Source: Sepiola atlantica (lineage: Eukaryota; Mollusca; Cephalopoda; Sepiida; Sepiolidae). Taken from it: a DNA stretch of 64,000 nucleotides. The notes below the pieces were generated by a model. It did no database searches, was not told where the DNA came from, and saw only the letters and a program-made list of their open reading frames with translations. The translations under genes were made by a program, and so were the position numbers. Numbering within the stretch: position 1 is the first letter of the stretch; each line of letters opens with the position of its first letter. Shown piece by piece: positions 1 through 11,726 of this stretch. The stretch spans positions 76,244,344-76,308,343 of the forward strand of contig OY744525.1 in assembly GCA_963556195.1 (NCBI GenBank). Direction: 5' to 3'.

Positions 1-215
1 TAGTTTTTTTTGTTATTTTCTTTTTACTAATGAGTCACCATGTATTATATAAGGCTCAGGTGAATGATGAAGAATATTATGAGAGGATTGAAAATGATGA
101 ATGGAATGAATAAAATTTGATTACTAAAGAGTACGGCTCGACAAGTATTTTTTGACATTTGATTTGAAGACGACCACGTAGTCTGCAGGGAAGCAATTCT
201 CCCTTTATTTTGAGA
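1..215 (-). mobile_element. Non-LTR retrotransposon 3' end (family LINE-B, copy 1)
   Basis: This stretch shares ordered blocks with copies at 8.8 kb and 46.6 kb: 'gagtcacca', 'tatgagaggattg', 'aaaatttgattact', 'cgacaagtatt' and 'gtctgcag'. In those copies the minus strand encodes the C-terminus of a LINE reverse transcriptase protein, so this is the same family's last codons plus 3' UTR. The copy is too decayed to read in frame. Its 3' side may continue left of the window. Confidence 0.6.
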
Positions 216-690
216 TTATATCTGATTTTGCTTAATTTTAATCCTAGTTACGGTTTTACGGGCAAATTCAAGGTGACAGTCGTGGTGTTCAATGTAAACA
301 CTGGTCCCTATTTACTTGTCTTCCCACAAGGGCAAAGTTATATACAAGGTAGGTTTTTAACATGAGTAAAATCCAGCTCCCCAAAAAGGGTCACTCTGAA
401 TTAGGACAAAAATTAAAATGGTCTCAGTTTAAAAGTGTTTATCCTTCACTGATCGAGGACAGAAAAAAATGAAGTGTTTTATCAGAGCAGATACTACACT
501 TTGCTCCTAGTAAGCACCATTCTATTTCCATCAAAGAAAGCAATAAATTGCTGAAAAAATAAACTTGATAGTGGTGTTTCGGTTTAGAGACCCAGGTATG
601 TCTATACTTAGTGAGTTAGGTGTGTGTTGCTAAATTATTATTTTGTTGAAGTCGGGTGGTTAATGTGGCAAGGCTCTCGAACCTAGGGTG
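216..690. other. Unassigned AT-rich stretch
   Basis: I see no open frame of note, no repeat shared with the rest of the window and no RNA-like fold. Confidence 0.4.
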
Positions 691-699
691 CCGGAAAAT

Positions 700-800
700 T
701 GGTGTTGCATCCAGGCACGTAGCCAGACTTCTAACTGGGGGGGGGGGCATTTTTAGGGGGGGATCAAGGCATTTTTAGGGGAGCATGGCATTTTTAGGAG
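700..800 (+). repeat. Transposon-end-like poly-G repeat with tandem units
   Basis: A 'caggcacgtagccaga' motif is followed by a run of eleven G and three tandem units of 'gcatttttaggg'. The word 'cgtagccag' followed by poly-G is a common terminal signature of interspersed repeats in invertebrate genomes (recalled, not searched). A looser pair of 'gggggtgca' units lies at 2018-2051. No target-site duplication could be matched. Confidence 0.45.
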
Positions 801-1835
801 GGGCAAAACTAATATTGATATTCTAATATGAGTGACGTTTTGGTTCAGTGTGTGTGTGTACTGATATATAAATATAAATAAGTAGATACAAAATTTCAAT
901 TTCTTTTATATAATCTAAATATATTGTTGTGTATTTCGGTAGGTGCATGTAAATAACAACATCAGCACATAAAGCATAGTAAACACAGTAATAATATCAT
1001 AAAGTTCGTAAAATAAGGTAGCTACTTGCTAGCTCTACAGAATTCTATTATAATCTTCTATTTGTACGTGGGGTTTATACCTACCAATGCTGTTATTTCT
1101 TTCAACTTCATCTCGGGTGAAATCTGGGATTTTTTTCTATGTTAATTTCAAAAATGTTGAATGTAACATTAACAATTTTTTAAAATTATTAATTTAAACT
1201 GACAACAAAAAGAAAAAAACGTATTTGAGATTCGTGATAAAATACAAAAATAATTTTTTAAACTAATTCCCACTTTCATTTGAAAATAATTTAGGTTGCT
1301 AGTATTCATTTTTATCTTTTGAATGAAGACAACACTTTCTTTTATAAATTAAAAAAATATCTTTAAAAGAAGCTGGCAGAACAACAACGTGAATTCATTT
1401 TGTGTTTATATTACATCATTTGAATTATAATTATGAAATTGATAATTTATGATATTAAATAGTATGAATTAACAATATTTAAAAGTATATATTTGGTAAG
1501 TTGACAAAAAAAGACAGATACACTGAAAATCTCTTTCACCAAGCAGGAAACAGGTGAAAAGCATCGAGGCTTTGTTTCCCTCACCACTTGATCTAAAACT
1601 AGCGAAGCTATGTTTGAGTTTGAGAACACGTACATTTTAATTTTTTTTTTTTTACAAGGTAACATAAATTTAAATATAAATATTTAGATGTTATTATGGT
1701 CAAGAGATTTATTTTAACTGGTAGTTTAAAATCCGTAAATATTTATTATGGTATCATTAGTACCAGGAATGGAAAAGTAAGTTTTAAACAAAATAAAATC
1801 CAAAGAAGCGTTTTTGAAATCGGAAATTATGTTAA
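801..1835. other. Unassigned AT-rich stretch
   Basis: AT-rich DNA with oligo-T runs and no recognisable coding signature. The short open frames here have no domain I recognise. Confidence 0.4.
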
Positions 1836-1839
1836 AAAT

Positions 1840-1905
1840 TGGTGGGAGGACTCCTCTTGGTGGGTGGCCCAGGGCCTCAGCCCCTTGGCCCCTTAATCCG
1901 GCCCT
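1840..1905 (-). repeat. Transposon terminal fragment with 'agggccggattaagggg' end
   Basis: Read on the minus strand, the segment begins 'cagggccggattaagg' and runs into a GC-rich stretch 'ggggctgaggccctgggcc'. This resembles DNA-transposon termini (hAT-like ends often start CAGGG) known from many animals. The opposite end was not found, so the superfamily is a guess. Confidence 0.35.
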
Positions 1906-2524
1906 GCTATAAAATATATTACACAAAAGTAAATACTGGTTCATAATGAAGAAGTATAGTTGACTAGGAAATATAAGAGTATTTATATTTATAATATTTT
2001 TTTGATCACAAATTTCAGGGGGTGCAAATGTACGTGGGGGGGGTGCATCTGTATATGTAGGTTCTATATTTATGAAGCTTTTACCGTTGCTGCATTTTTT
2101 TAAAAATTGCTTTTTGAATTTATTTTTTTTAAAATTGCTCTTTGAATTTATTAAAGAGTATAAAAGTTTCACTGTATTATAAACCCACCTTGCAATGATT
2201 ATTACAACTAGTGTGATATATGTACAAAATTGCAATGATAATAATTTCTGGTTTAGACTTATATATATATATATATATTGGCTAAGATAAGTCAAGCCTT
2301 CAATATAAGGTCACACCATTTCCATCAAACTGCTAAGTCCGGAACGTCTAAACAGACTGATATGATCGATTAGGTGAATATCGCATGTCACCAATGCCAC
2401 TGGGACGGAAAGAATACACAGTATCACCATAAGTTGCATTGGTCTACGGAGAGTTCATTGCTTAGTGAATTCGAGTTTGTCGATGAGTAACTTGCTCTCC
2501 AACTAAGTTTAACTCTTTATAATG
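1906..2524. other. Unassigned AT-rich stretch with a short (TA)n
   Basis: It contains poly-G/'gggtgca' units at about 2018-2051 and a 20-bp (TA)n at 2259-2279. The 189-residue minus-strand frame across it has no recognisable domain and reads through the poly-G and TA repeats. Confidence 0.35.
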
Positions 2525-2748
2525 ATCCCTAGTAATTTATCATTTTATAATTCCCTATAAATATGTAACAGTATTTTTAAAATGCTATAATTCTTTGAAT
2601 GTTTTATAGTAGTTTATAATGTTATAGTTGCTTATATATTTTATAGAATGTAATAATGCAGTGATTCTTTATATATATTTTACCATATTTTGAATTCTAT
2701 AATGCTCTTTATATATTTTATAGGAGTTTATATTATAATTCTCTCTCC

Positions 2749-2789
<41 letters not shown>

Positions 2790-3145
2790 CATACATATAT
2801 ATATATATGTATATGTATATATTATAGAATTTTACAATGCTATGATATTCTGTATATATTCTATAGTATTTTATTCTCTTTATATATTTTATGATTCTCT
2901 GTAAATATTGTATATTTTATAATGCAATAATTCTCTTTAAATATTTGATAGTATTTTATAATGCCACAATTCTCTTGGTATATTTTATAGTAATTTATAA
3001 TGTTATAATTGCCTATATATATTTCATATAATTTTATAATGCTATGATTCTCTTTATATATTGTATAGTAGTTTATAATGGCTTAATGTTTGTTTGTTTT
3101 TTAAATATTTTATAGTAGTTTTTAATGTTATAATTGTCTTTGATA
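2525..3145 (+). repeat. AT-rich minisatellite, unit about 40 bp, with embedded CT/TA microsatellite
   Basis: Diverged units of the form 'ttttataatgctataatt' + 'ctctttatatattttatagt' recur about a dozen times. The array is interrupted at 2742-2822 by a compound (CT)n(TA)n(CATA)n array. Unit spacing varies from about 30 to 60 bp, so the array is old. No coding potential. Confidence 0.75.
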
Positions 3146-3770
3146 AAGTTTTGTTAAATATAATTTAGATTCAAACCATAAACCCATCTTTGAATAAAGG
3201 AAACGTGTTCATTCGGCCAAATAAGACCCAGATAAGGTTTTACAAGAAGAGATTGAAGAAGTGGTTGCAGTAACTCCAGCCGGGAGCATTTCAACCAAGA
3301 ACATGAAAACAATGACGATGTTTCAATGGATGATATAGAAGCAGAGAAGCTGAGATCAAAGGAGATCAAAGGACTTCTGGAAATGAAACAGAGTATAGAA
3401 GAAGCTCAAGATCTAGAAGGGGATATAAAACCCCTTAGGTTCTCTGCCTCATTTGCATATGATTTGATTTGGTTTATCTGTTTTAGGGCATATCAACCTT
3501 TATATTATTATTAGAGAAGCTGAAACAGAATATATATTGTGAGCCATTCATTCTATACTAAGTATAATTGGATTAATTGAAGACAAATTACTATTTTATC
3601 TGACGGGGGGGGGGGAGAGTTCATACCTTTCCCAACATTATTAGTGTGCAACTGAACACATAACGGATAATGGTATCAATTATGCCCGCCCCCACATTTA
3701 CATATGAGGGAATATACTTGCATTTGGAGTCTCGCTACCAGAAACACATGAACAGCTAAATCACATTGAC
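3146..3770. other. Unassigned, with one dispersed minisatellite-like monomer
   Basis: Around 3462-3512 the text 'tggtttatctgttttagg' + 'gcatatcaacc' matches the monomer of the tandem array at 53.3 kb. The open frame 3326-3514 has no recognisable domain. A poly-G run lies at 3605. Confidence 0.4.
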
Positions 3771-3771
3771 A

Positions 3772-4095
3772 TACTGGTTCTCGACAGATCACCGAAGTTA
3801 AGCCTGGTCAGTACTTATATGGGTGACCATTTAGGCCATTTTGCATAATGGTTAGAATGTTCGCTAATTGGCCGAGAAATATGGGGTTCAATCCTCGGTT
3901 GAGTCATACCATAGACTAAAAGATTTACTTAATGCCTCCCTGTTAAAACACTCAGATTATAAGATGTTGATCAAGGATAAATGGAGCAATCCAGGGAAAG
4001 GTGTAGTACCCTCTCCTACATCTCAGTGTAGTAGACAATGAAAATGGAGCCTTTAAGTCGCCCTTGACTACGTTCGACTATTTAGGAAAACCAGG
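3772..4095 (+). mobile_element. SINE with a composite 5S rRNA-like and tRNA-like head
   Basis: Positions 3778-3830 resemble 5S rRNA: 'agatcaccgaagttaagc' then 'ctggtcagtactta' and 'atgggtgacca'. About ten bases are missing between the two blocks relative to real 5S rRNA. Directly behind it, 3835-3907 reads like a tRNA, with an A-box-like 'tgcataatggttagaatg' and a B-box-like 'ggggttcaatcctc'. Head modules with internal RNA polymerase III promoters define SINEs, and 5S plus tRNA chimeras are known from AmnSINE-type elements. The roughly 190-bp body after it is unclassified; the 3' end is uncertain. It is not a functional 5S or tRNA gene. Confidence 0.7.
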
Positions 4096-4128
4096 TGCTG
4101 TAAACAAACATTCATCTAGGTGCTATAA

Positions 4129-4412
4129 TCATAGTTTTTGCTCTCCTCTTCTTCCTCCTCCCACCACGACAACTGTTTTGGTTTGTTTTACAGCATATTA
4201 ACCATCTATAGGTTATTTAAAGTTGTCAAATATAATTCTATAGGTACGATAATTATTTATATTGCTAGAATACCTTGCTCTTAGAATTCATTGCTCCTTG
4301 AGAATACCCACACCCAAGCTGGGAAAAGACTCCAACAATCGCCCAAACCACAAACTAATAGAATTAGTTTTGTGTGGTTTACAGCAACTAAGATGAATCA
4401 CAAGCTGACAGG
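4129..4412 (+). repeat. Duplicate of the 6.6-kb segment, split by a 210-bp insertion
   Basis: The blocks at 4129-4174 ('tcatagtttttgctct…ccaccacgacaact') and 4390-4412 ('aagatgaatcacaagctgac') are contiguous at 6630-6681. Here they are separated by 4175-4384. The insert is bracketed by CAACT at 4170-4174 and again at 4385-4389, consistent with a 5-bp target-site duplication. The insert has no coding potential. It starts 'gttttggtttgttttacagc' and ends 'tgtggtttacag'. Confidence 0.6.
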
Positions 4413-4589
4413 AGAAAGAAAAGAAAAGAGAAAGCTAGTATAACCGACGATAGACTAGTGTCCTGTCACGGAGATGATTCAGGTTGAACACTATAAGACC
4501 CGAAGATAAGCACAGGACCCAAGAACCTTTCAGACTGAGAAAATGACTACTATACCAGAAAACAATGGAAGGACACCTACATCCAACAT

Positions 4590-4985
4590 GCAAAGTTGCC
4601 AATAACTTTGACACACACACACTTCCCTTGGCACTGCCTTGATTTGGGCTATGATGCCTCTCTTCAGTTCAGGAATAGTTTGAGAATTATTTTGATAGAT
4701 ATTATTTTTTAGATAACCCCACAGATAAAAATCTGTGGGGTTAAGTTCCGGTGAATGTGAAGCCTGTTTACGTTCACACCTCCTACTGACGAAACGATCA
4801 CAAAAGAGTCCTCGCATATCACTGAATGATGATAAAATAAAGACTGTTGGACATTCATGACTGAAACTTGGTGGATAAGTCAGGGATAGAATTAATTTTA
4901 TTTGTAGCAAATATGGTAGGATTGCAGAGAGGATCATGAATTTTATTAACGATTTGATGGGTGGAAATCTTTGGGGGGGGGGGTC
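4590..4985 (-). mobile_element. Mariner/Tc1-type transposase C-terminal fragment with terminal region
   Basis: Minus-strand translation of about 4766-4608 gives 'SPELNPTDFYLWGYLKNN' and then 'TIPELKRGIIAQIKAVPREV'. This is the conserved C-terminal part of DDE transposases of the IS630-Tc1-mariner superfamily; the D of 'PTDF' is the position of the third catalytic Asp. The N-terminal two thirds are missing. Positions 4815-4985 match, in inverted sense, the DNA that follows the related transposase at 30.8 kb, suggesting a long terminal inverted repeat. A poly-G run interrupts the outer end. Dead copy. Confidence 0.75.
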
Positions 4986-5399
4986 AATCTGTATATCATA
5001 TTTCTCAATGATATTACATCATATTCTTAAAGAATTTATTTAACATGTTTCCTTTTAAATCATATTCCTAGTTTTGGTTTTAAAAAAATACAAACACAAG
5101 ATCTCCATTATATTAAGGTTCATCCCAACTTCTGTCATCTTGTATCCCAGAATATAAAAAGGCTACTCAACACGTATATTTTTCTTCTCCACGGTCACCA
5201 TTTATGTTTGTTTATTTGTTTACTGTCTCTTATGAAAATGAGCCTTGATATTTATAAGTACAAACAAAAGTATATTGCCATGTCTGACTACATAATGCAT
5301 TGCATATAAAGAAGCAATTCAATAGTCCTGCCGACGACGATACCTTATTCTTTCCCTCATAAATTTTTTCCTTCATTTTCTGTTGTAACTCCATCTTGA
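4986..5399. other. Unassigned AT-rich stretch
   Basis: No supported feature. The base composition shifts towards pyrimidines from about 5170 onward, ahead of the long tract. Confidence 0.4.
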
Positions 5400-7121
5400 C
5401 AATTCTCCACAACACAAAAATGTTTTACATAAATTCATTCAAACCCCTTTTTCACCCACCCCCAGGATCTTTCACACATATCTTATTTATTCCTTTTCCT
5501 TTCACTCCTTTTTATCCTCCCACCATTTCGAAAATTACATATTCAACATTTTTTTTTAACTTTCCCCATTTAAAGTTTGATCACATTTTTCTTTCTTTAC
5601 TTTTCACTCTGTCCTTGCAACTGTAGTAAAATATTCCCATTCATTTTTCATTCAAATTAAATTCTGTCTCCTTTCTTTTTCATCTTCTTTTCTCAATGTA
5701 ACTTAAATCTCTCCTTCCTTTCTGGTTCTTCTTCCCCGTTTTATTCTTTTTATCTTCTTCGCCTTTTCCATTGCAATTTAAGCCTCTCTTATTCCATTCT
5801 TCTTCTCTTTCTTTTACTTCTTTTTTCCATCTTTTTGCTTAATTTCCTTCTTATTATTCTCTTTCTTTCTTTGTCCTCATCTTCTCTTTAATTCTACTTT
5901 TTTTCTCTTCTCTCTCCTTCTACTACTTCTATTTCTTTCCTATTCTCTTTCCTCCTTCTTTCTCTTCCCTTTTCTTCCACTTCTTTCCTTTTTTTCCACT
6001 CATCTTCTTCTCTTTTCCCCTTTATCTTCTTCTTCCTTCTTCATCTTTCTTTCTTCTTCCTCTTTCTACTACTTCCCCTACTTTTCTATTTCCTCTTCTT
6101 CCTTCTTCTTCTTCTTCTCTATCTTCTTCTCCTTTATCTTTTTCTTCCTCTTCTTTTCTATTCTTCCATTTCTTCCTTATTTATTCTATGCACCAAACTT
6201 TCCATTCCATACTTCATCATCATCTTTTTAATGCTTCATCTTCTTCATCCTTTTCCAATGAAATTTAAACCTCACTCCACATTTATTTTCTTTGCTTTCT
6301 ATATTTTTGTTTCTACTTTAAATCTAACCATTCTTTCAATCTCCCTTCAAAATGAATACACCATAAACCTTCATATGTAAATAATTCTGTCTCCTTTTTA
6401 CCAAATCTCTTTTTACTTTTAAATTATTCTTCCTTTTAGTTCTCTTTCCGTTTTACTTCTTTTATCCTCAATGTAATTTAAACCTCACCTCCTCACCCCT
6501 TCTTCTTATTCCCCTCCTTCTCCTCTTCCCTCTCCTCCTCCTCTCCCCTTCACCTAACTTCAAAAACGCACTCCTTCCAATTGCTCTCCCAAAACTCATC
6601 TCTCAACCTTAATGCAAATTCATAATTTTTGCTCTTCCTCTTCCCACCACCACCACAACTAAGATGAATCTCAAGCTGACACCATTTAGCTCTCCCTCCT
6701 CACCGCCAACTTCCACCCCTGTGTCCTCTGTCAGTGTAGGTGGCAAAATGGAAAGGCCCTCCATTTGTCTTTTGTACATTGTCTATGATGGAATCCCGTT
6801 ATGCATTCACATGCAAAGTAGACTTGCATCTATAATGACTTCAATTTTTCCAGAATTTATCCCCCCCTCCCTCCCTCTCTCTCTCTCTCTCTCTCACTTC
6901 CTTTATCAGTTACTCTTTTATTTCCCCTCGGCCTTTTGCACTCTACACTGTAGTTCAGTTTCTGACTTCTTTCTTAATTTCCTTCTTTCAACTCCAGTTA
7001 CTTTTTCTTTCCTTCACTCTTCTGAAATGTCCTCCCTAGTCTTTCCTTTCTTTTTCCCAGTATTTTTGTCCATTCATTTATTTCTATTCTTTATTTTTTT
7101 CTTTTTCTTTTTCTTTTTCTC

Positions 7122-7154
<33 letters not shown>

Positions 7155-8180
7155 CTCTCTCTTCACATTCCTCTTACTTTCTAATTCTCTCTTTATTCTT
7201 TTTTTATCTCATACTCCCCTTTTCTATTTCCCTCCTTCTCTCTTTCTACCCATTTCTCTTTTATAATTCTCTCTTTCTAAGTATGTTTCTTTTTTCCTTC
7301 ACTTTCTCCTTCCCTGTTCTCTTTTTTATGATTTACTCTTTCATTTTTTTTTCTCTCTCTCTTATCAATCTCAATTTCTCAATCATTTACTCTTTCTTTT
7401 CTTCTCCTCTCTTTCTCCTTTATGATTCACTCTTCCGTTTCATTTCTCCTCCCTATGATTTACTCTCGCTTTCTCTCTCTTCTATCTTTTTTCTACTTTG
7501 TGATTTAGTAATTCTCTCTTTCCTCTGTATCTCTTGATTTGTGATTCGAGCTTTCTCCTTCTTATAATTTAATTTAGACATTTTTATTATCGTCCTGCCA
7601 TTCACTTTCTTCATGATTTACACTCTCTTTCTTTCTTTCTTTCTTTTGTTACTTCTTTATCCCTTCTTATGATTTCTTTCTTTCTCTTTCCTTCTCGTTC
7701 CCTCTTTCTTTATAATTTACTCTTTCTCTCTCTTTTATGCGCACACTTTCCTCTATTCATAATTTACCCTCTTTTCTCCTTTTCCTAATTTTATCATTCT
7801 TTCTCCCCCTCCCTTCCCCTTTCTTATAATCTACTCTTTCTTTCACTATCTCTCTTTCGTTCTTTCTTGCCTTTTCTTTCTCTAACTCACAATGCTCCCA
7901 TGATCATTTTCCCCTTTCTCTTCTCCAAATTTGTTTCTACCTATCTGTTCTATCCAAACTACTCCCTCACTCTCTCTCTCTCTCTTTCACCTAACATTTC
8001 TTTCTTTCTATTAACCCTTTCACTCTTTTCTCTCTCCCTCTCTCCCCCTTTCTTATTCCAACACTTCCTTTCTCTCTCTCTGCAAATTCTACTTAACAAT
8101 AAGCATCCACTAAGTGCATATCCCCCTCCCCTCCTTCAACTGCTGCTTTCCTTTGTATTCCGAATGCACTAGAATTCATT
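5400..8180 (+). repeat. 2.8-kb polypyrimidine (CT-rich) tract
   Basis: The plus strand is overwhelmingly C and T, with (CT)n, (CTTT)n and (CCTT)n patches. From about 7260 to 7870 an AT-rich interruption of the form 'tatgatttactctttc' recurs a dozen times, so this half is a degenerate tandem array. Only 6560-6860 is of mixed composition. Open frames here are Ser/Leu/Phe-rich artefacts. Such tracts can form triplex (H-DNA) structures; that is general knowledge, not shown here. Confidence 0.85.
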
Positions 8181-8476
8181 TTCAACTTTCTCACTTCCTC
8201 CATGTTTTTTCCCTGTATTTCAGAAAGAAACCAAAAAATGATTGAAAATTTCTTAACAAAGGAAACCAAGATATTGTTTCATTGTTATGCAAAACTCATA
8301 CACTTGCAAGCATGGTTAAGAGATAAAACATTGAATTCTTACGTTCGAGTCTTTCATTATTCATATAGATGGATACCATTTCTGAACATGTAGTGGTTTC
8401 ATCTGAACCTATATGCAACTGCATAGCCATCTTGGAATGGTCCGAGGTCGATAGAACACAGACACACCTCTGTGCA
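8181..8476. other. Unassigned spacer
   Basis: Nothing recognisable. It separates the polypyrimidine tract from the duplicated segment that follows. Confidence 0.35.
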
Positions 8477-8757
8477 CAGAGGGTCTTTGGACACAACCAT
8501 TATTCGATGCCCAACTGTTACTTAAGTCTGACTATTTCAAATATGCCCTTTATCCTGATAACTCGACCAATCAGAACCTCTCATATCTCCCCAAACCCTT
8601 CCCTTCTAGGTTGATCATGAGGACAGAGGGTCTTTTTACACCACTATTATTCGACCCCTAACTGTTACTTAAGTCTTACTATTTCACATATGCCCTCTAT
8701 CCTGATTTAATTCTACCAATCAGAACCTCTCATATCTCCCCAAATCCCCTTTCTTTA
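8477..8757 (+). repeat. Tandem duplication of a 147-bp unit
   Basis: Unit 1 starts at 8477 and unit 2 at 8624, both with 'cagagggtcttt'. They share 'aactgttacttaagtct', 'actatttca', 'accaatcagaacctctcat' and 'atctccccaaa' in the same order. Divergence is modest. No coding potential seen. Confidence 0.85.
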
Positions 8758-8814
8758 TATCAACGTATTTGCACTGACATACTTCATTTCATATAGATAT
8801 AAAAAAAAGTTTTT

Positions 8815-9250
8815 TTAATACTAATGAGTCACCATTGACAAAAGCCAAAGGCCACTTAAGGATAAGGAAAAATACTATGAGAGGATTGGAAACGATGGGG
8901 GGGGGGGATGGACAAAATTTGATTACTTAAGAAGACGGCTTGACAAGTATTTGTTTACACTGGACTTGAAAACAACCATGTTGTAGTCAGATGGAAAGCA
9001 GCTCCGTGGTATGGTGTTCCACAGATGGGAAGTTCTTGGAAAGAAACTCAATTCATGGAAGTTTTGTTTCGTTTTAGGTACACATAAGAAGAAAGGAAAG
9101 TTGTTGTAGCTAGACGAGTCTCTGCTGTGAACGTTTTTTTTATGAAAATCGCTCCAGACAAGGCATAAAGCCACTTGATGTAAGGGGCTAGCAAGAACGA
9201 AGGATGATTATCACAATGACAGATGCTCATTGTCTTTCGTTTTCAAAAGA
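8815..9250 (-). mobile_element. Non-LTR retrotransposon ORF2 C-terminus (LINE-B, copy 2)
   Basis: The minus-strand frame at 9174-8923 contains 'ELSFFPRTSHLWNTIPRS' followed by 'VVFKSSVNKYLSSR'. This is the typical end of invertebrate LINE reverse-transcriptase proteins (pattern FFPRT…LWN.LP…FK..V..YL). Upstream codons up to about 9250 continue in a neighbouring frame, showing frameshift decay. A 3' UTR follows to 8815, interrupted by a poly-G run at 8898. It is Jockey/CR1-like by appearance; the clade cannot be fixed without a tree. Confidence 0.75.
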
Positions 9251-10500
9251 CCAAGGTTATAGGTAGGAGGAAAACAGTACAGGTGGGAACCAGAGATTGG
9301 AGCTCAGTCGATATTCGAAACAGTTTGACTGCCTTGGACTGTCCAGGACTGTGCCAAAATTGGTAGTACTCTCAGAACCGCAAATCACACCTCTATTCAG
9401 AGAGAGCATTGAGCTTTTTCACAATGGCATTTGGTAAAATTATTCATAAGCTTATTTCTGATATCTGCATTTCTTTTCTATCTTGCAAAGTTACTCCAAG
9501 GATACTATTTAAACATTTCATTTCAAAGGCATTGAGTTTCCTCTCATGTTGGCCAGTTGGTTGTGCCCTCATAAATCCCTGGGACTTTACACTGTTCATT
9601 CACTTTTCGAGGTGACATTCAGATAGATGGTTGGTTGTTGGGTTTTACGGAATGTCAATCGCCATTGGTTCATTTTATGCTGAAACCATACATATATTTT
9701 GTATACGGTTGGTTTTTAGATTAATTTGTTCTGTATGTCTATTTGTACATGGTAGTTATCATTACTTAAATAGAATCTAAGTACCGATTGCACACGCCTC
9801 AAAACTCTTAAATTGGATTTTCTCTATTGGATACAGTTTTGTATCATACCCAGAACGGTTGGGGGAAGAACTTGATCAGTCGACAGTATTGCGAAAATAG
9901 GTAGAAATAAAAGCTAGAAAGGGCTGGGAAAGATGTGGTGGGGTGGGTAGAAGCGAACACCTTGCCCAAGGTAGTTTAGTATTGTGCCCGGAACAGATCC
10001 TATTCAATCCATTGGTGGGACCCTGATAGGCACTACTATTTCATGTCAGATTGGACCTGGAAGAAATGGTAACAAAGGGGTAAAGCTCTCAAATTGGAAT
10101 CTCACCACCGGATTCACTTTAAGGTCATACCCAGGACCTCATGCTGAAAGCGTCCTTTATGGCCACCTATATGCTATCTTAATATTTACCTGTTTAAACT
10201 TAACTGCTTATTAAAAATACTCTCATTATTTTGTGATCTCTTCAACCAATCACAGCTCAGTATTTTCTCAATTCCGACTTTTTACTCTCTCATAGTAGTT
10301 CAAGTGATAAAAAAAAGATGGGCGGTTTGTTGTTTTTCAAAAAAGGAGCATTTGATTGTACCTGCATTGTTTTAACGGATGTTACAGTAAACCTAAATTA
10401 TGGTTACACAGTGTTTTTGGATTTGGATGGATGTTGACTGAATTGAAGTGGACTGAAGAGCTTTGGTGGAGGTTTGCGCTCTACTGAGTGCCATTCTAGT
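9251..10500. other. Unassigned, probably decayed interspersed repeats
   Basis: Moderately GC-balanced DNA with phrases such as 'gcacacgcctcaaaa' (9790) and 'aaggtcatacccaggacctc' (10121) that look repeat-derived. No domain is readable in any frame and no second clear copy lies in the window. Confidence 0.35.
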
Positions 10501-11672
10501 TATATTTCCTTGTTTTATCGTTTCCTTACCCTTCTTGTTAGATTGTTCTTTCTTTCTTTTTTGCGTAAAGACAGAAAACCAGGATGGAAGATAAGAAGAA
10601 AAAAATGATAAATAGAAAGAAATGAAGAAAAGGAAAGTAAGAAGGAAAAAAGAAAAGAATAACAAAAGAAATGAATTAGGAAAAAAAGAAAGAATGAAAT
10701 ATAAAAATGAAAATAAAAATAAGAAAGAAAGAAGAAATTAATTAATAAAAAAGGGAGATAAGAAGAAAGAAAACAATGAAAGTGATTAAAGAAAAAGAAA
10801 AAAAGAGGAAAGATAAGAAAGAAATGAATTAAGAAAAATAGAAAGAAAGAAAGAAATTAAGAAAGGGGAGAGAAGAAATTCTGAAATAAAAGAAGAACCT
10901 CCAGGTAATGAAAGGCAAATAAAAAGAAGATTAAAAAAAGAACTTAACGATAAAGATAATAAGAAAGAAAGCATAATGAATAAAACCACAAAAGAAGAAA
11001 GACACGAATTAAGAGAGAAAAAAAAGAAAGAACACATGGCTAAAGAAAGAAAAAACGAAAGAAAAGCAAGAGAGGAAGAAAGAAAAAATTAAAGTATGAT
11101 AAATAGAAGACATAAAGAAAAGGAGATTTTAAATAGATTAATATCTACTATTGTGATCAACTGATTTAACTTGACAATACAAATTCCTTACATTCGTATC
11201 ACGAACAAAAAAAAAGAATTCAAATAAAAATAAAAAGAGATCAACAAAAAATCAATAAAAGTGATTTATTTATTTCGTTTATTTATAAAGCTGGAATTTT
11301 TTGCTCATTTTTCAGAGAAATAATGTTTCTTTGTTGCATCTGCTAGATAATAATCATCGTTTTTTTTCTCATTTCATTTTGACGCTGTTCTTTTTTTTTT
11401 CTTTTATAAAAATTTATCCCATCCTTTTTATTTTTTGTTATCTTTTTTTAATTTAATTTTTTGCCTATTTTATCTTTCTATCTTCATTTATGTGTTTTGT
11501 CCATCAATTTTTGAGTCAGTAGTCAAGGAAGCAAATAATTATTTTCATTCCATGATTCTTGTGCTCTTCTCCAGGAAGAAGGGGAAAATAATATAAGATG
11601 GAGGGGCGGGCATAAAAGGCAGCAGAAATCAAAAACCAAAATTACAAAATTGGTGATAAAATGCATTTTTAT

Positions 11673-11676
<4 letters not shown>

Positions 11677-11722
<46 letters not shown>
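11677..11722. repeat. (TA)n microsatellite
   Basis: A 46-bp uninterrupted AT dinucleotide array, sitting in the only break of the polypurine tract. Confidence 0.95.

Positions 11723-11726
<4 letters not shown>

Noticed and set aside
700..1905. A single hAT-like transposon bounded by the 'cagg…' end at about 712 and the 'cagggccggattaa' end at about 1905
   Set aside because: The two ends are not inverted copies of each other and no 8-bp target duplication matches.
3778..3830. A functional 5S rRNA gene
   Set aside because: Only about half of the gene is present, with an internal deletion, fused to a tRNA-like segment. It is a SINE head.
6664..8172. Long Ser/Leu/Phe-rich 'membrane-like' frames in 5.4-8.2 kb and, on the minus strand, 10.4-13.9 kb
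   Set aside because: A pure polypyrimidine tract avoids stop codons and yields such frames automatically. Units repeat at the DNA level without codon periodicity.
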